The notes: generated by a model from the sequence alone, not told the origin. A DNA stretch of 64,000 bases from Acidimicrobiaceae bacterium (GCA_003155915.1 PMFA01000026.1:46887-110886), one strand, 5' to 3'. Positions 52,755 to 61,684 are shown, numbered from the stretch's first letter. Made by a program: numbers and translations.

Positions 52755-54880
52755 CCGACGGCGATTACCGCGGTCGATTCGTCAACAGCCTCGCTTTCGG
52801 ACTCGATCGCTTCCAAGTAGAAGCGATCGACGCCGTGGACGAACACGTGAACGTGCTGGTCAGTGCGCCGACCGGGTCGGGCAAGACGTTGATCGCCAAC
52901 TACGCGATCGGCCGCATCTTCGAACGCGGGGAGCGCGCCTTTTACACCACGCCACTCAAGGCGCTCTCGAATCAGAAGTACGGAGAACTCTGCGCTCTCT
53001 ACGGGGAGCGTCGCGTGGGGCTCCTCACCGGTGACGTCTCGATCAACGCGAGTGCCGAGGTCGTGGTCATGACCACCGAAGTCCTGCGCAACATGCTGCT
53101 GACCGAATCGCACCAACTGAACACGCTCGGCCTGGTCGTGCTGGACGAAGTCCACTACCTGCAAGACCCGTTCCGCGGTGGGGTGTGGGAAGAGGTCATC
53201 ATCCTCACGCCCGCCGCGGTTCGATTCGTCGCGCTCTCGGCGACGATCGGCAACGCCAACTTCATAGGGGAGTGGTTCGCCGAAGTGCGCGGGCCTACGG
53301 CGATCATCGTGGAGAACGAACGGCCCATCCAATTGCACAATCACTTGGCGGTCATGCGTCGCGGTCAGGTGTCGGTCGAGATCGTCGACCTGCTCGACGG
53401 AGAGCGGCTCTCGGACGAGGCGCGTCGCATCGACAACCTCATGAAGGCAACCAGGAAGTTCCGACCGGGACCGAAGTGGAAGGGACCTAAGACCAGTGCA
53501 CCGCCGCCGCCGTTTCGCGCCCCGCGTCGCAGCGAACTCCTCCACGCGCTCGAGCGAGAGGACCTTCTCCCGGTCATCGTGTTCATTTTCTCTCGTGCCG
53601 CGTGTGACGACGCGGCCCACCAGTGCCGTCGCGACGGACTCATGTTCACCACTCCCGAGGAGCGGCGCGACATCGAAGCCATTGCCCAGTCACGGCTCGT
53701 CGACTTCTCGGACGACGATCTCAAGGCCCTCGAGTACGCCGACTTCATTGACTGCCTGCGGCGGGGCCTGGCGATGCACCACGCCGGAATGGTGCCCGCC
53801 TTTCGCGAGATCGTCGAAACCTGTTTTGAATTGAATCTGCTGGCGGTGGTGTTCGCCACCGAGACTCTCGCGTTGGGCGTCAACATGCCGGCGCGATCCG
53901 TGGCGTTGGAGCGGTTCTCGAAGTACTCCGACGCCGGTCGAAAGTTTCTCACCAGCGCCGAGTTCTCTCAGATGACCGGGCGCGCCGGGCGACGCGGACT
54001 CGATGACGAGGGCCACGCGATCGTCTGCTTCGCCACCGAGGTGGCCCTCACCGACGTCGGACGCGTCGCGTTGGCCCCGCCGTCAGACCTGCACTCGTCT
54101 TTTCGACCGACCTACAACTTCACCGCCAACCTGATCAATCACTTCGAATACGAGACGGCGCTCGAAGTCGTACAACGCTCCTTCGCTCAGTTCGAGACTG
54201 ATCATCGACCGACGGGCAACAAACGGCCCCTTGGCGATCAGATGGTGGCGCGCCATCACGTCCTCGAAGAATTGGGCTACGCCGAGGGCTGGCACCTCAC
54301 GGTCCAGGGGCAACTCCTACGTTCGATCTATCACGAGTGTGATCTCCTCATCGCCGAGTCGATCACCGCCGGTGTCTTTGACGGACTCGAACCAGCCCAA
54401 CTAGCCGGACTGTTGTCCTGCTTCGTCTTTGAATCCAAACGGGCCGGTCGTCCCGCCAACGCCGCGCGACAGGTGACCACGAAGAAGAGGCGCAACTTTC
54501 ACGACCGTCTCGGACAGCAGCGCCGGGGCGACCTGAACGAGCGACTGTCCGAAATATCGCTCACCGCGACGACCATCCAAGAGGTCGAGAACCGCTTCAA
54601 GGTACCCAGCGCCAAAGAGCCGGACGGCAAGTTCGCCACGACTATCGCGGCCTGGGCTCGGGGGGCGTCGCTCGGTACCGTGTTGGACCTCGCCGACGTC
54701 GAAATCGGCCAAACCTCGCCGGGAGATTTCGTGAGAAACGCCAAGCAAGTGGCCGATCTTTGCGAACAACTGACTCGGATGAGCGACCTCACCTCGGTCG
54801 CCGAAGTGGCTGCTCAGGCTCGCGACGCAGTCCTGCGCAGCGTCGTGGCGGGCTATTCGAGCGTCCACCCCCGCGCCTGA
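52751..54880 (+). CDS. helY: DEAD/DEAH-box helicase of the Ski2/Mtr4-like HelY family
   Basis: RNA helicase of 709 residues. Walker A is SAPTGSGKT near residue 38, DEVH in VVLDEVHYLQDP near 131, motif III LSATIGN, and the C-terminal RecA lobe holds FATETLALGVNMPARSV and QMTGRAGRRGLDDEGHA. A Ski2-like C-terminal region follows but is short: mycobacterial HelY is around 900 residues as I recall it, so the DSHCT-type end is reduced. GTG 52751 overlaps tatC. Confidence 0.9.
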   Translation: MTDGDYRGRFVNSLAFGLDRFQVEAIDAVDEHVNVLVSAPTGSGKTLIANYAIGRIFERGERAFYTTPLKALSNQKYGELCALYGERRVGLLTGDVSINASAEVVVMTTEVLRNMLLTESHQLNTLGLVVLDEVHYLQDPFRGGVWEEVIILTPAAVRFVALSATIGNANFIGEWFAEVRGPTAIIVENERPIQLHNHLAVMRRGQVSVEIVDLLDGERLSDEARRIDNLMKATRKFRPGPKWKGPKTSAPPPPFRAPRRSELLHALEREDLLPVIVFIFSRAACDDAAHQCRRDGLMFTTPEERRDIEAIAQSRLVDFSDDDLKALEYADFIDCLRRGLAMHHAGMVPAFREIVETCFELNLLAVVFATETLALGVNMPARSVALERFSKYSDAGRKFLTSAEFSQMTGRAGRRGLDDEGHAIVCFATEVALTDVGRVALAPPSDLHSSFRPTYNFTANLINHFEYETALEVVQRSFAQFETDHRPTGNKRPLGDQMVARHHVLEELGYAEGWHLTVQGQLLRSIYHECDLLIAESITAGVFDGLEPAQLAGLLSCFVFESKRAGRPANAARQVTTKKRRNFHDRLGQQRRGDLNERLSEISLTATTIQEVENRFKVPSAKEPDGKFATTIAAWARGASLGTVLDLADVEIGQTSPGDFVRNAKQVADLCEQLTRMSDLTSVAEVAAQARDAVLRSVVAGYSSVHPRA

Positions 54881-54904
54881 TTTCGCCTCTAGCCTCGTTA
54901 TTCC

Positions 54905-56512
54905 ATGCACGTCTACGTCGCCGAAGAGTTCACTGACGCCGAAATCGCCGTCCTGCGCCGCTACTTCACCAACTTAGAGGGTCCCGTTTTCGCCCTCGTC
55001 AATCTGCCCGAAGTCGTGAAGGGCGCGTTGTTCGCACGTTATTCCAGGTCTTCCAAAAGTCTGCGCCGGCTCTTCCTGGACGAATTCGTCGGCGACCTCG
55101 ATCTCTCGGGCGACGCTTCTATCGACGCGACCGTCGGACTCGACCGTGCCGACGAGCTCTATCAGAGGATCTTTGTCGAGTACGGCGACGACTCGGTGGC
55201 CCAGCTGGGTGGCGTGCACCTCGCCTGTGAACAGGCCAGCAACGTGCTCACCAAGGTCCTCGAGTGGGGACGACTTATGAGTTACCTCGAGCAGTCCACT
55301 CGCTATCTCGGCTACGACCGGCGCTTCGCCAACGGCCACTACCGCTTCTATCGCGATCACGATCTACTCGAGTCGAAGTTCGGGGCCCGTTACGTCGGCG
55401 AGATGGACCGCATGTTCGACACCTACGCCGAACTGCTGCCGATTCTTACTGAATGGCTCACCAAGAAATTCCCGAAGACGCCCGAGGACACCGACTTCGT
55501 GTATCGCCAGGCCGTTCGCGCCAAGGCGCTCGACGCAACGCGCGGCCTCTTGCCGGCGAGCGCCCTTTCCAACCTCGGTATTTACGCCTCGGGTCAAGCC
55601 TACGAGTCACTGCTCTTGCACATGCGCGCTCATCCCCTGCTCGAAGTCCGGCTCTACGGCCAACTCATGATGGACGAACTCGTGAAGGTGATCCCCTCGT
55701 TTCTCAAACGCGTCGACGTTCCGGAACGCGGTGTCGCCTGGTCGACGTACATGTCCGAGACCAAGAGCGCTACACGGGATCTCGTGGCGTCAATGTGGAA
55801 CGCGGTGATCGAAGACGAACCGACCGAGACTGTACGACTCGTCTCGTACGACCCCGACGGTGAGACACGAGTGCTCGAAGCAATCGTCTTTGGTAACTCC
55901 ACGCACTCACACGACGAGGCACAAAAGCGCGTCGAAGCGATGAGCGCACCCGAGCGCGCCGCGCTGCTGTCGACGTACGTCGGCGATCGCAAGAATCGTC
56001 GACACCGTCCCGGTCGAGCCTTCGAACGCACGGATTACCGCTTTGAACTCGTGACCGACTACGGTGCGTTTCGGGACCTCCAACGCCACCGACTCCTTAC
56101 GATCGAGTGGCAACCGCTGACGGCTGATCTCGGCTACGACGTTCCCGACGTCATTGCCGAGGCGGGCCTCGCCGATCGCTACACAGAGTCGCTACGGCGC
56201 TCGGCCGAGCTCTATTACGACCTGCGGCGTGAGTTCCCGGAACAGGCGCAGTACGCCGTGGCCCTGGCGTTTCGAATTCGCTACGTGATGCAGATGAACG
56301 CGCGCGAAGCAATGCACCTCATCGAACTTCGCTCGAGTCCCCAGGGCCATCCGAGCTACCGGCGCGTCGCCCAGGAGATGGCTCGGCTGGTGCGCGAGGT
56401 CGCCGGACACGGGCTAATCGCCGACGCCATGAAGTACGTCGATTTCTCCGACACCGACCTCGAACGACTCGAGGCAGAGCGCGCCGCCGAGCGAAATCGC
56501 CTCAATCGGTAG
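54905..56512 (+). CDS. Double-domain ThyX-like (FAD-dependent thymidylate synthase superfamily) protein
   Basis: The 535-residue chain appears to be two ThyX-like halves. In the N-terminal half residues 121-134 (WGRLMSYLEQSTRY) align with the ThyX signature RHRxxSxNExSxRY but lack the leading RH. In the C-terminal half residues 394-406 begin with an intact RHR (QRHRLLTIEWQPL) but lose the Ser/Arg tail. Canonical ThyX is about 220-250 residues. Whether it methylates dUMP, with the two halves completing one site, or has a new role is unknown. It starts 24 bp after helY. Confidence 0.75.
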   Translation: MHVYVAEEFTDAEIAVLRRYFTNLEGPVFALVNLPEVVKGALFARYSRSSKSLRRLFLDEFVGDLDLSGDASIDATVGLDRADELYQRIFVEYGDDSVAQLGGVHLACEQASNVLTKVLEWGRLMSYLEQSTRYLGYDRRFANGHYRFYRDHDLLESKFGARYVGEMDRMFDTYAELLPILTEWLTKKFPKTPEDTDFVYRQAVRAKALDATRGLLPASALSNLGIYASGQAYESLLLHMRAHPLLEVRLYGQLMMDELVKVIPSFLKRVDVPERGVAWSTYMSETKSATRDLVASMWNAVIEDEPTETVRLVSYDPDGETRVLEAIVFGNSTHSHDEAQKRVEAMSAPERAALLSTYVGDRKNRRHRPGRAFERTDYRFELVTDYGAFRDLQRHRLLTIEWQPLTADLGYDVPDVIAEAGLADRYTESLRRSAELYYDLRREFPEQAQYAVALAFRIRYVMQMNAREAMHLIELRSSPQGHPSYRRVAQEMARLVREVAGHGLIADAMKYVDFSDTDLERLEAERAAERNRLNR

Positions 56513-56572
56513 TTTTTCTCAACCTTAAGCATTCTTTATGTCAAATGGCGTCACTTCGACCGTAAAAGGCTC

Positions 56573-56578
56573 TACAAT
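56573..56578 (+). promoter_or_regulatory. Candidate -10 box for the DUF4193 gene
   Basis: TACAAT 24 nt before ATG 56603, leaving an 18-nt leader with a GAAGAGGGA ribosome site. Confidence 0.4.
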
Positions 56579-56602
56579 GCCAGCGCTATAGAAGAGGGAT
56601 TT

Positions 56603-57073
56603 ATGTCTAGTGACGGCAACACAGAAGAAGTATTCGACGAAGAGGAGTTGGCCGACGGCTTCGACGAAGAGACCATCGGCGAGGAAGACCTCGAGGATGT
56701 CGACGTCGAAGACGTCGAGGACGTCGAGGACGTCGAAGGCGTCGATACGGAGGACGTCGTGGATGTTGACGACGTTGAGGAAGTGGAAGATGAGGACGTC
56801 GTGCCCGAAGTTGTCGTCGTCGAAGACGACGACGTAGTTGACGACGCCGACATCGAATTGGCGCTTGACGAGGTACTTGCCGAGACCATCCGGCGCACTT
56901 CGACGCCCGAAGACGACGAAGAGGCACCCGGCGAAGTGGACACCCTCGTCGATCCGGCCGAGACCATTTTGCCCAAACAGGATGATGAGTTCCGCTGCAC
57001 CTCGTGCCGACTGCTGAAGAAGACAAGCCAACTTTCGGACCGGTCGAAGATGCTCTGTCGTGACTGTGTGTGA
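56603..57073 (+). CDS. DUF4193 protein with long acidic repeat N-terminus
   Basis: A 156-residue protein. The C-terminal 35 residues (LPKQDDEFRCTSCRLLKKTS, then MLCRDCV) match the actinobacterial DUF4193 zinc-ribbon pattern with CxxC and CxxC knuckles. The N-terminal 110 residues are extremely acidic, with degenerate EDVEDVEDVE repeats encoded by a GTCGAGGAC-type DNA repeat, much longer than the short acidic leader I recall for the family. Its function is unknown; the charge suggests binding to a basic partner or nucleic-acid mimicry. Confidence 0.85.
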   Translation: MSSDGNTEEVFDEEELADGFDEETIGEEDLEDVDVEDVEDVEDVEGVDTEDVVDVDDVEEVEDEDVVPEVVVVEDDDVVDDADIELALDEVLAETIRRTSTPEDDEEAPGEVDTLVDPAETILPKQDDEFRCTSCRLLKKTSQLSDRSKMLCRDCV

Positions 57074-57115
57074 GTACACGGCGGGTCCTCATTCGTCGAT
57101 CACGTAGCGACTAAC

Positions 57116-57526
57116 GTGCACGTCCTACGGGCAAATTCTGTTTCGGACGAACTTCGTGATTTGTGGGATCACGCCATCAAGCGGCTCAAGAATCACCGCG
57201 GCGGCCCGGAGCTCTACACCACGATCCGCCGCGACGTGGACGAAGAGTCATTGCTCACGTACGTGGTAACGAGTGGCGCGCTGTGGACCATAAGTGACGA
57301 GAAGAGAGTTCTAGGATTCGCCCTGGTTCGCGACGAGGTCGTCGAAGGCGTCTTCGTTCACCACGAGCAGCGTCGCCAACGAGTCGCGACGACACTGTTG
57401 CGGGCTCTAGTGGCGGGGGAGAACGCACCGAAGGACGGCTTGGCCCTGCCGGGGGATCGAGGTATGAAGTCGCTCTACGAGTCCCTCGGTTGGAAGGCCC
57501 GTCTCCTTACGATGCGCGGCGAGTAG
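57116..57526 (+). CDS. GNAT-family N-acetyltransferase
   Basis: A 136-residue protein with the GNAT core. LWTISDEKRVLGFALVRDEVVEGVFVH makes the central strands; the acetyl-CoA loop HHEQRRQRVATTLLRALV has the Q/R-x2-x-V/A pattern; YESLGWKARLLTM is the typical C-terminal strand. The substrate is unknown. GTG 57116 has no strong ribosome site; TAGCGA lies 5 nt upstream and could be a weak leaderless -10. The 3' end overlaps the convergent Arg-rich gene by 20 bp. Confidence 0.75.
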   Translation: MHVLRANSVSDELRDLWDHAIKRLKNHRGGPELYTTIRRDVDEESLLTYVVTSGALWTISDEKRVLGFALVRDEVVEGVFVHHEQRRQRVATTLLRALVAGENAPKDGLALPGDRGMKSLYESLGWKARLLTMRGE

Positions 57527-58901
57527 GCGGACGGCGCGTCGCCGGACGGCGAATGATTCTCGTCGGGGGCGGGGGCGGCGGTACCTTCATACCGAGCAGT
57601 TTCGCGAACTCGGGAATTGCGCCCGCGTTGTGGATGGCCACCGCCTTGCACGACTCATCATTCGGAATGCCGAGGGGCTTGACGTTGCGACGAATAGAGG
57701 TGTCGACGGTCAACTCAACGATCTCTTTCCAGAGTGTCGGATCCGTTTCAGCGCTCAGGGACTCCGAAGTGATGGCGACGACCTTCGCCGCCATCTCCGC
57801 ACTCACCCGCGTCGACATGTCGGGTGGGCGAGCGACCAGCGTCAGTGCTTCTTTCACGTTCTTCGACTCAATCGCCGCTTCGAGCTTGGCGTTCCACTGC
57901 GTTCGCAAGTGCTCCAACCTCGCGGTCAGCGAGACCTGAAGCTCTTTCAACTGAGCGCGAGCTTCTTCGTCCAAAGAAACGGTCTTGGCCGAAGTGACGA
58001 CCGCGCGAAGATCGCGCAGTCGCAGTTCTCGACCGGCTCCAATGGCGCCCGCCGCGCGGTCCTTCCACAGTGCGAGGTTGGTCTTACCTAAGAGCTCTTC
58101 GGCGATGCGGTCGATGGTGGTGGCGTCAATCGTCGGGCGTCCCTGTGCGGTGGCGTTCTTGTTCTGTTCGGCGACCGCTGCGCGAACCGACGGCATCCCC
58201 CCTCGCAACAATTGCTCGGCGACGGGGAGCTGTTCGGGCGAAAGTGTCGCGAGTAGTGAATTGCGGTGCGTCGTCGTCATTGGCGGCTCAACGGGACCGG
58301 CGGGACGTGGGGGACGTGCTCCACGCGCCGGTCGATCGGTGCGCGGTCCTCGAGCTGGTCGTTCGCCGGGCGTTGACGACGAAGCGTCTCGATCAATGGG
58401 ATTTCTGGGCGGACGCTTGGTGCGCTCGGTGCGCGTTGAGGGCTCGCGCGCCTCAGCACCCTCGGACGGGGCCGATCCACCGTCGCGGCGACCGGGTCCA
58501 CTCTCTCTGCGTCCGGGACTCGACTCGCGTCGACCAGGACCACCCTCACGACGACTCGGACCGCCCTCACGTCGCGTATCCGCGCCTTCGCGGCGCGAGC
58601 CACCACGGCCCTTCGGTGCGTACGTCACGACCACGTCCGGGCCCGACTTCACGGTCGGGATGAGTTCGAGGCGCTCGTTGCGCGGGTCGACCGGCGAAGC
58701 AGTCTTGGGGGCCATCACCGAAAGGATCTCAATGCCTTCCATGTACTGCTCGACGTCGGCGCGGTAGGTATTACCAACGACCGGTCCACCGGGTATGAGC
58801 GAAGAATTGAGAATTCCCTTGGGCAACTTGGCGCCGGCGGCGCGCCACGTCGCGACGTCGCCATTCAGACTCGTGATTTCAATCTCAATACGACGCGACA
58901 T
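57507..58901 (-). CDS. Arg/Gly-rich repeat protein, unknown
   Basis: A 464-residue protein in three parts. An N-terminal small beta domain (MSRRIEIEITSLNGDVATWR, about residues 1-95) is followed by a low-complexity middle with tandem RREGGP/GRRESGP-type heptads (about 100-145) and more RPARG repeats to 200. The helical C-terminal region (about 205-430) ends in PPPPPTRIIRRPATRRPPTRR. The repeats resemble RGG-like RNA-binding tails, so an RNA or ribosome role is plausible but inferred. A TAGATT box and GGAG lie just upstream of ATG 58901. Confidence 0.7.
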   Translation of the reverse strand: MSRRIEIEITSLNGDVATWRAAGAKLPKGILNSSLIPGGPVVGNTYRADVEQYMEGIEILSVMAPKTASPVDPRNERLELIPTVKSGPDVVVTYAPKGRGGSRREGADTRREGGPSRREGGPGRRESSPGRRESGPGRRDGGSAPSEGAEAREPSTRTERTKRPPRNPIDRDASSSTPGERPARGPRTDRPARGARPPRPAGPVEPPMTTTHRNSLLATLSPEQLPVAEQLLRGGMPSVRAAVAEQNKNATAQGRPTIDATTIDRIAEELLGKTNLALWKDRAAGAIGAGRELRLRDLRAVVTSAKTVSLDEEARAQLKELQVSLTARLEHLRTQWNAKLEAAIESKNVKEALTLVARPPDMSTRVSAEMAAKVVAITSESLSAETDPTLWKEIVELTVDTSIRRNVKPLGIPNDESCKAVAIHNAGAIPEFAKLLGMKVPPPPPPTRIIRRPATRRPPTRRAS

Positions 58902-58975
58902 AGGGTCTCCAATCTAGCCGCTCGCCAATAAACAAACATTTCGTGCGCATTTAGGTCAAATTTAGATTGAGTGCC

Positions 58976-58981
58976 TAGCAT
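58976..58981 (+). promoter_or_regulatory. Leaderless -10 box for the HtrA-type protease
   Basis: TAGCAT, 6 nt, ATG 58988. The divergent Arg-rich gene's promoter lies in the same 86-bp gap. Confidence 0.5.
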
Positions 58982-58987
58982 GTTCGC

Positions 58988-60298
58988 ATGAATGATCTTC
59001 CCGGTGACGGCGCCGAACCGACGCCGAGCGAGGTCGTCGAGACTGAACCTTTCACGATGCACAACCCACCTCCAAACGAAGCGACCCCCGTGGACGCGGT
59101 TGAGGTCACGCCGTTGCCACCGGCACTGGGCACCGCTTCAATCATCGACGTCGTGCCGCTATCGTCACAGCATTCGACGCGACCCGCGAAGCGTTCTCTC
59201 TGGTCAACGAGGGTGTCGTTGCTCCTGGTCGCCGCGTTGGTCGGGGGTTTGGCCGGTCACTACGCCTCAACATCGAACTCGGGACCCGGGGGAGTGACGA
59301 TCGACGCCGTCACCAACAAACCCGGCGCGGGCTATCTCCCGGGTGGAATGAGTATTCCGAAACTGATCAATAAGGCGTTGCCGTCCATTGTGTCCATCGA
59401 CGTGAAGGGTGAAGGCCAAGAGGATCAGGGCACCGGAATGGTTATCACCAAGAACGGTCTCGTCGTCACCAACAACCACGTGATTGCCGCCGCCGTGAAC
59501 GGCGGCACGATCACCGTTACGCGCACCGGATCGACCAAGGCCTTGCCCGCGACACTCATTGGAACCAATCCCATTGACGACGTGGCCCTCATCCGCATCA
59601 ACAACATCTCCGGTCTGACACCGGTCACCTTCGGCAACTCCAACGACCTGGTCGTCGGCGACGCCGTCGTCGCGATTGGTAACGCGCTCGGACTCGCGGC
59701 CGGGACGCCGACCGTCACCTCGGGCATCGTGTCGGCCCTCGGTCGCACCGTGACCGCCGGCTCCAGTACGTCGAGTGAGACGCTGAGCAACATGATTCAA
59801 ACCGACGCCGCCATCAATCCCGGCAACTCCGGTGGTCCGTTACTCGATTCGAGCGGCGACGTCATTGGAATGAATACGGCAGTGGCCGGGACGCTGCCCG
59901 ACGGTACGAGCGCGCAGAACATCGGTTTCGCGATTCCCGACGCCACGATCGAGTCACTCTTGAAGCAATTGGAGGCCGGTGAGAGCGTCGTCAATCACGG
60001 TGCTTTCATCGGAGTGGAAATTACGTCGATGACACCTTCACTGCAACAGGAGTACGGATTCACGGTCTCATCGGGTGCCGTCGTCATGAGTGTCATCTCG
60101 GGCACAGGGGCCGCGGCCGCCGGCGTGAAACAAGGTGACGTCATCGTGGGAATCAACAAGTCCTCGATCGGCAGCGCTCAAGACGTCGGCAGCGTCATCT
60201 CGGCATTGCGTCCGGGCGACGTGATCGCGTTGCACGTGGTGCGCGGCAAGCAACACCTCACCATCAGTGTCACCCTGGGCAGCCAGCCCAAGAGTTAG
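58988..60298 (+). CDS. HtrA/DegP-type S1C serine protease with PDZ domain
   Basis: A 436-residue membrane-anchored protease. A cytoplasmic Pro/Glu-rich N-terminus (1-70) and one transmembrane helix (about 74-94) precede a trypsin-like domain with catalytic His164 (VVTNNHVIAA), Asp198 (NPIDDVALIRI) and Ser281 (NPGNSGGPLL). A PDZ domain (about 335-430) has SGTGAAAAGVKQGDVIVGIN. It probably handles envelope protein quality control. The stop overlaps the convergent SDR gene by 4 bp. Confidence 0.92.
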   Translation: MNDLPGDGAEPTPSEVVETEPFTMHNPPPNEATPVDAVEVTPLPPALGTASIIDVVPLSSQHSTRPAKRSLWSTRVSLLLVAALVGGLAGHYASTSNSGPGGVTIDAVTNKPGAGYLPGGMSIPKLINKALPSIVSIDVKGEGQEDQGTGMVITKNGLVVTNNHVIAAAVNGGTITVTRTGSTKALPATLIGTNPIDDVALIRINNISGLTPVTFGNSNDLVVGDAVVAIGNALGLAAGTPTVTSGIVSALGRTVTAGSSTSSETLSNMIQTDAAINPGNSGGPLLDSSGDVIGMNTAVAGTLPDGTSAQNIGFAIPDATIESLLKQLEAGESVVNHGAFIGVEITSMTPSLQQEYGFTVSSGAVVMSVISGTGAAAAGVKQGDVIVGINKSSIGSAQDVGSVISALRPGDVIALHVVRGKQHLTISVTLGSQPKS

Positions 60299-61062
60299 GC
60301 CAACGTCGCGAGACCGCCGTCGACGGGAAGAATGGTGCCCGTGATATAACTCGCGGCCGGTGACGCCAGGAAAATCGCCGCGCCGGCCATGTCCGACGGC
60401 TGTCCGATGCGTTTCATCGGCGCCGCCTTGGCAATCTCATCGCCGTGCGCCTCGAGCGTGGCGCGCATCATTTTCGAAGGGAACGGCCCGGGAGCGATGG
60501 CGTTCACCGTGATCTTTGGGGCCAGGGTCTTGGCGAGGTGACGGGTCAGTTGGTGGACCGCCGCTTTGGAGGCGGAATAGGCGAACGTGTCCATCGACGG
60601 GACGTGAATACCGTCAATCGAGCCGATATTGATTACTCGTGACGGACTCTCTGCGGTGCCGTTCGCGTCGAGCAAGGGCCGCAAGAACTTGGTCAAGTGA
60701 AAGACGCCTTTGACGTTGAGTGAGAGGACGCGCTCCCAAGCCTTCTCGTCATAGTCATCCATGGGCGCGCCCCACGTTGCTCCGGCGTTGTTCACCAGGA
60801 CGTCGAGATGGTCTTCGCGCGCCAGAATCTCGTTCGCGAGACGCTGACACTCCACTTCGGTTGAGAGGTCGGCCGGTAGGGAAGTGCACGATCCGATCTC
60901 GGAGAGCTCTTTCGCCAGCGCGTCACAGACCTCGGCCTTGCGTGAAGAGATGTACACCTTCGCCCCGGCCTCGACAAAACCTCGGGCGATCATCTCGCCA
61001 ATGCCACGACTTCCGCCGGTCACCAGTACAACCTTGCCATTCACGTCAAAAAGAGAGCTCAT
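60295..61062 (-). CDS. Short-chain dehydrogenase/reductase
   Basis: A classical SDR of 255 residues. The NAD(P) motif is VLVTGGSRGIGEMIARGF. NNAG occurs in VLVNNAGATWG. The Ser-Tyr-Lys triad is visible as INIGSIDG and YSASKAAVHQLTRHLA, with IAPGPFPSKMM after it. It resembles 3-oxoacyl-ACP reductase-like or gluconate dehydrogenase-like SDRs; the substrate is unassigned. ATG 61062 is fixed by TACACT-N6-ATG; the earlier in-frame start at 61080 would lie upstream of that promoter. Confidence 0.88.
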   Translation of the reverse strand: MSSLFDVNGKVVLVTGGSRGIGEMIARGFVEAGAKVYISSRKAEVCDALAKELSEIGSCTSLPADLSTEVECQRLANEILAREDHLDVLVNNAGATWGAPMDDYDEKAWERVLSLNVKGVFHLTKFLRPLLDANGTAESPSRVINIGSIDGIHVPSMDTFAYSASKAAVHQLTRHLAKTLAPKITVNAIAPGPFPSKMMRATLEAHGDEIAKAAPMKRIGQPSDMAGAAIFLASPAASYITGTILPVDGGLATLA

Positions 61063-61068
61063 CTGCGC

Positions 61069-61074
61069 AGTGTA
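61069..61074 (-). promoter_or_regulatory. Leaderless -10 box for the SDR gene
   Basis: Minus-strand TACACT, 6 nt, ATG 61062. Confidence 0.5.
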
Positions 61075-61100
61075 AACCACTGTCTCGGGACCTTTGTAGT

Positions 61101-61112
61101 GAGTACTTACTC
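61101..61112. promoter_or_regulatory. Operator-like inverted repeat upstream of the SDR gene
   Basis: GAGTA-CT-TACTC lies 39-50 nt upstream of the SDR start, just beyond where the -35 should be. Short arms around 2 nt resemble TetR-family half-sites for fatty-acid or SDR genes. No regulator is adjacent. Confidence 0.3.
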
Positions 61113-61275
61113 GTTTGACCTAAGGGCGACCCGAGGACGGGGGAGTTCCGGGTGCAGTGTGTAAGCAACGACCAGTGCCTCTTCGGCGTCGTGGGCCTCA
61201 ACTATCACTTGAGACAAGCCCTTGAAGGGGTCCCCCCACAGGACTCGAAACTTGACCGGACCCAGAGGTCCTCAG

Positions 61276-61671
61276 TTAGTTGTTGACGCGAAGGTTCGTC
61301 ACGGCAACTGCCACGACGTCGGTCTGGGGAGCGGTCACGTACTGCGCGTGAATCGCCCACACGCCGTTGTCCGGGAAATTGAAGGCGCACTCCGCCTGGC
61401 TCTGACTGATCCACTGGAAGCGGCACACGATGTTCGCGTCGTTCGTACTTGCTGGTGCGACCGCGAACATTCTGACCTGACCCGTTGCGTCACCCGGTAA
61501 AACGTCGACAATCACATTGAACGATCCATTTGAGACCGACGGCGGCGCGCTGTTGTCGCTGTAGTCAAATGAGAGCAATACCTTTGCCGAAGAGTCGTCA
61601 GCGGTGGCGGGAATCACAAAGATCCCAGCGGTGGATGCCACTAATAGGGCAGCACAAAGTAGCCGACGCAT
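61276..61671 (-). CDS. Small secreted protein, unknown
   Basis: A 131-residue protein with a clear Sec signal peptide (MRRLLCAALLVASTAGIFV, cleavage near PATA|DD). The mature beta-rich domain of about 107 residues has two cysteines (in IVCRFQW and AECAFNF) likely to form a disulfide. No domain is recognised. A TATACT box sits 7 nt before ATG 61671. It is the first gene of the second accessory patch. Confidence 0.7.
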   Translation of the reverse strand: MRRLLCAALLVASTAGIFVIPATADDSSAKVLLSFDYSDNSAPPSVSNGSFNVIVDVLPGDATGQVRMFAVAPASTNDANIVCRFQWISQSQAECAFNFPDNGVWAIHAQYVTAPQTDVVAVAVTNLRVNN

Positions 61672-61678
61672 ACCAACC

Positions 61679-61684
61679 AGTATA
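61679..61684 (-). promoter_or_regulatory. -10 box for the secreted protein gene
   Basis: Minus-strand TATACT, 7 nt, ATG 61671. Confidence 0.45.

Noticed and set aside
61215..61260. tRNA-like T-arm (ACTCGAAAC)
   Set aside because: The flanking bases cannot pair into a T stem and no acceptor or anticodon arm is found.
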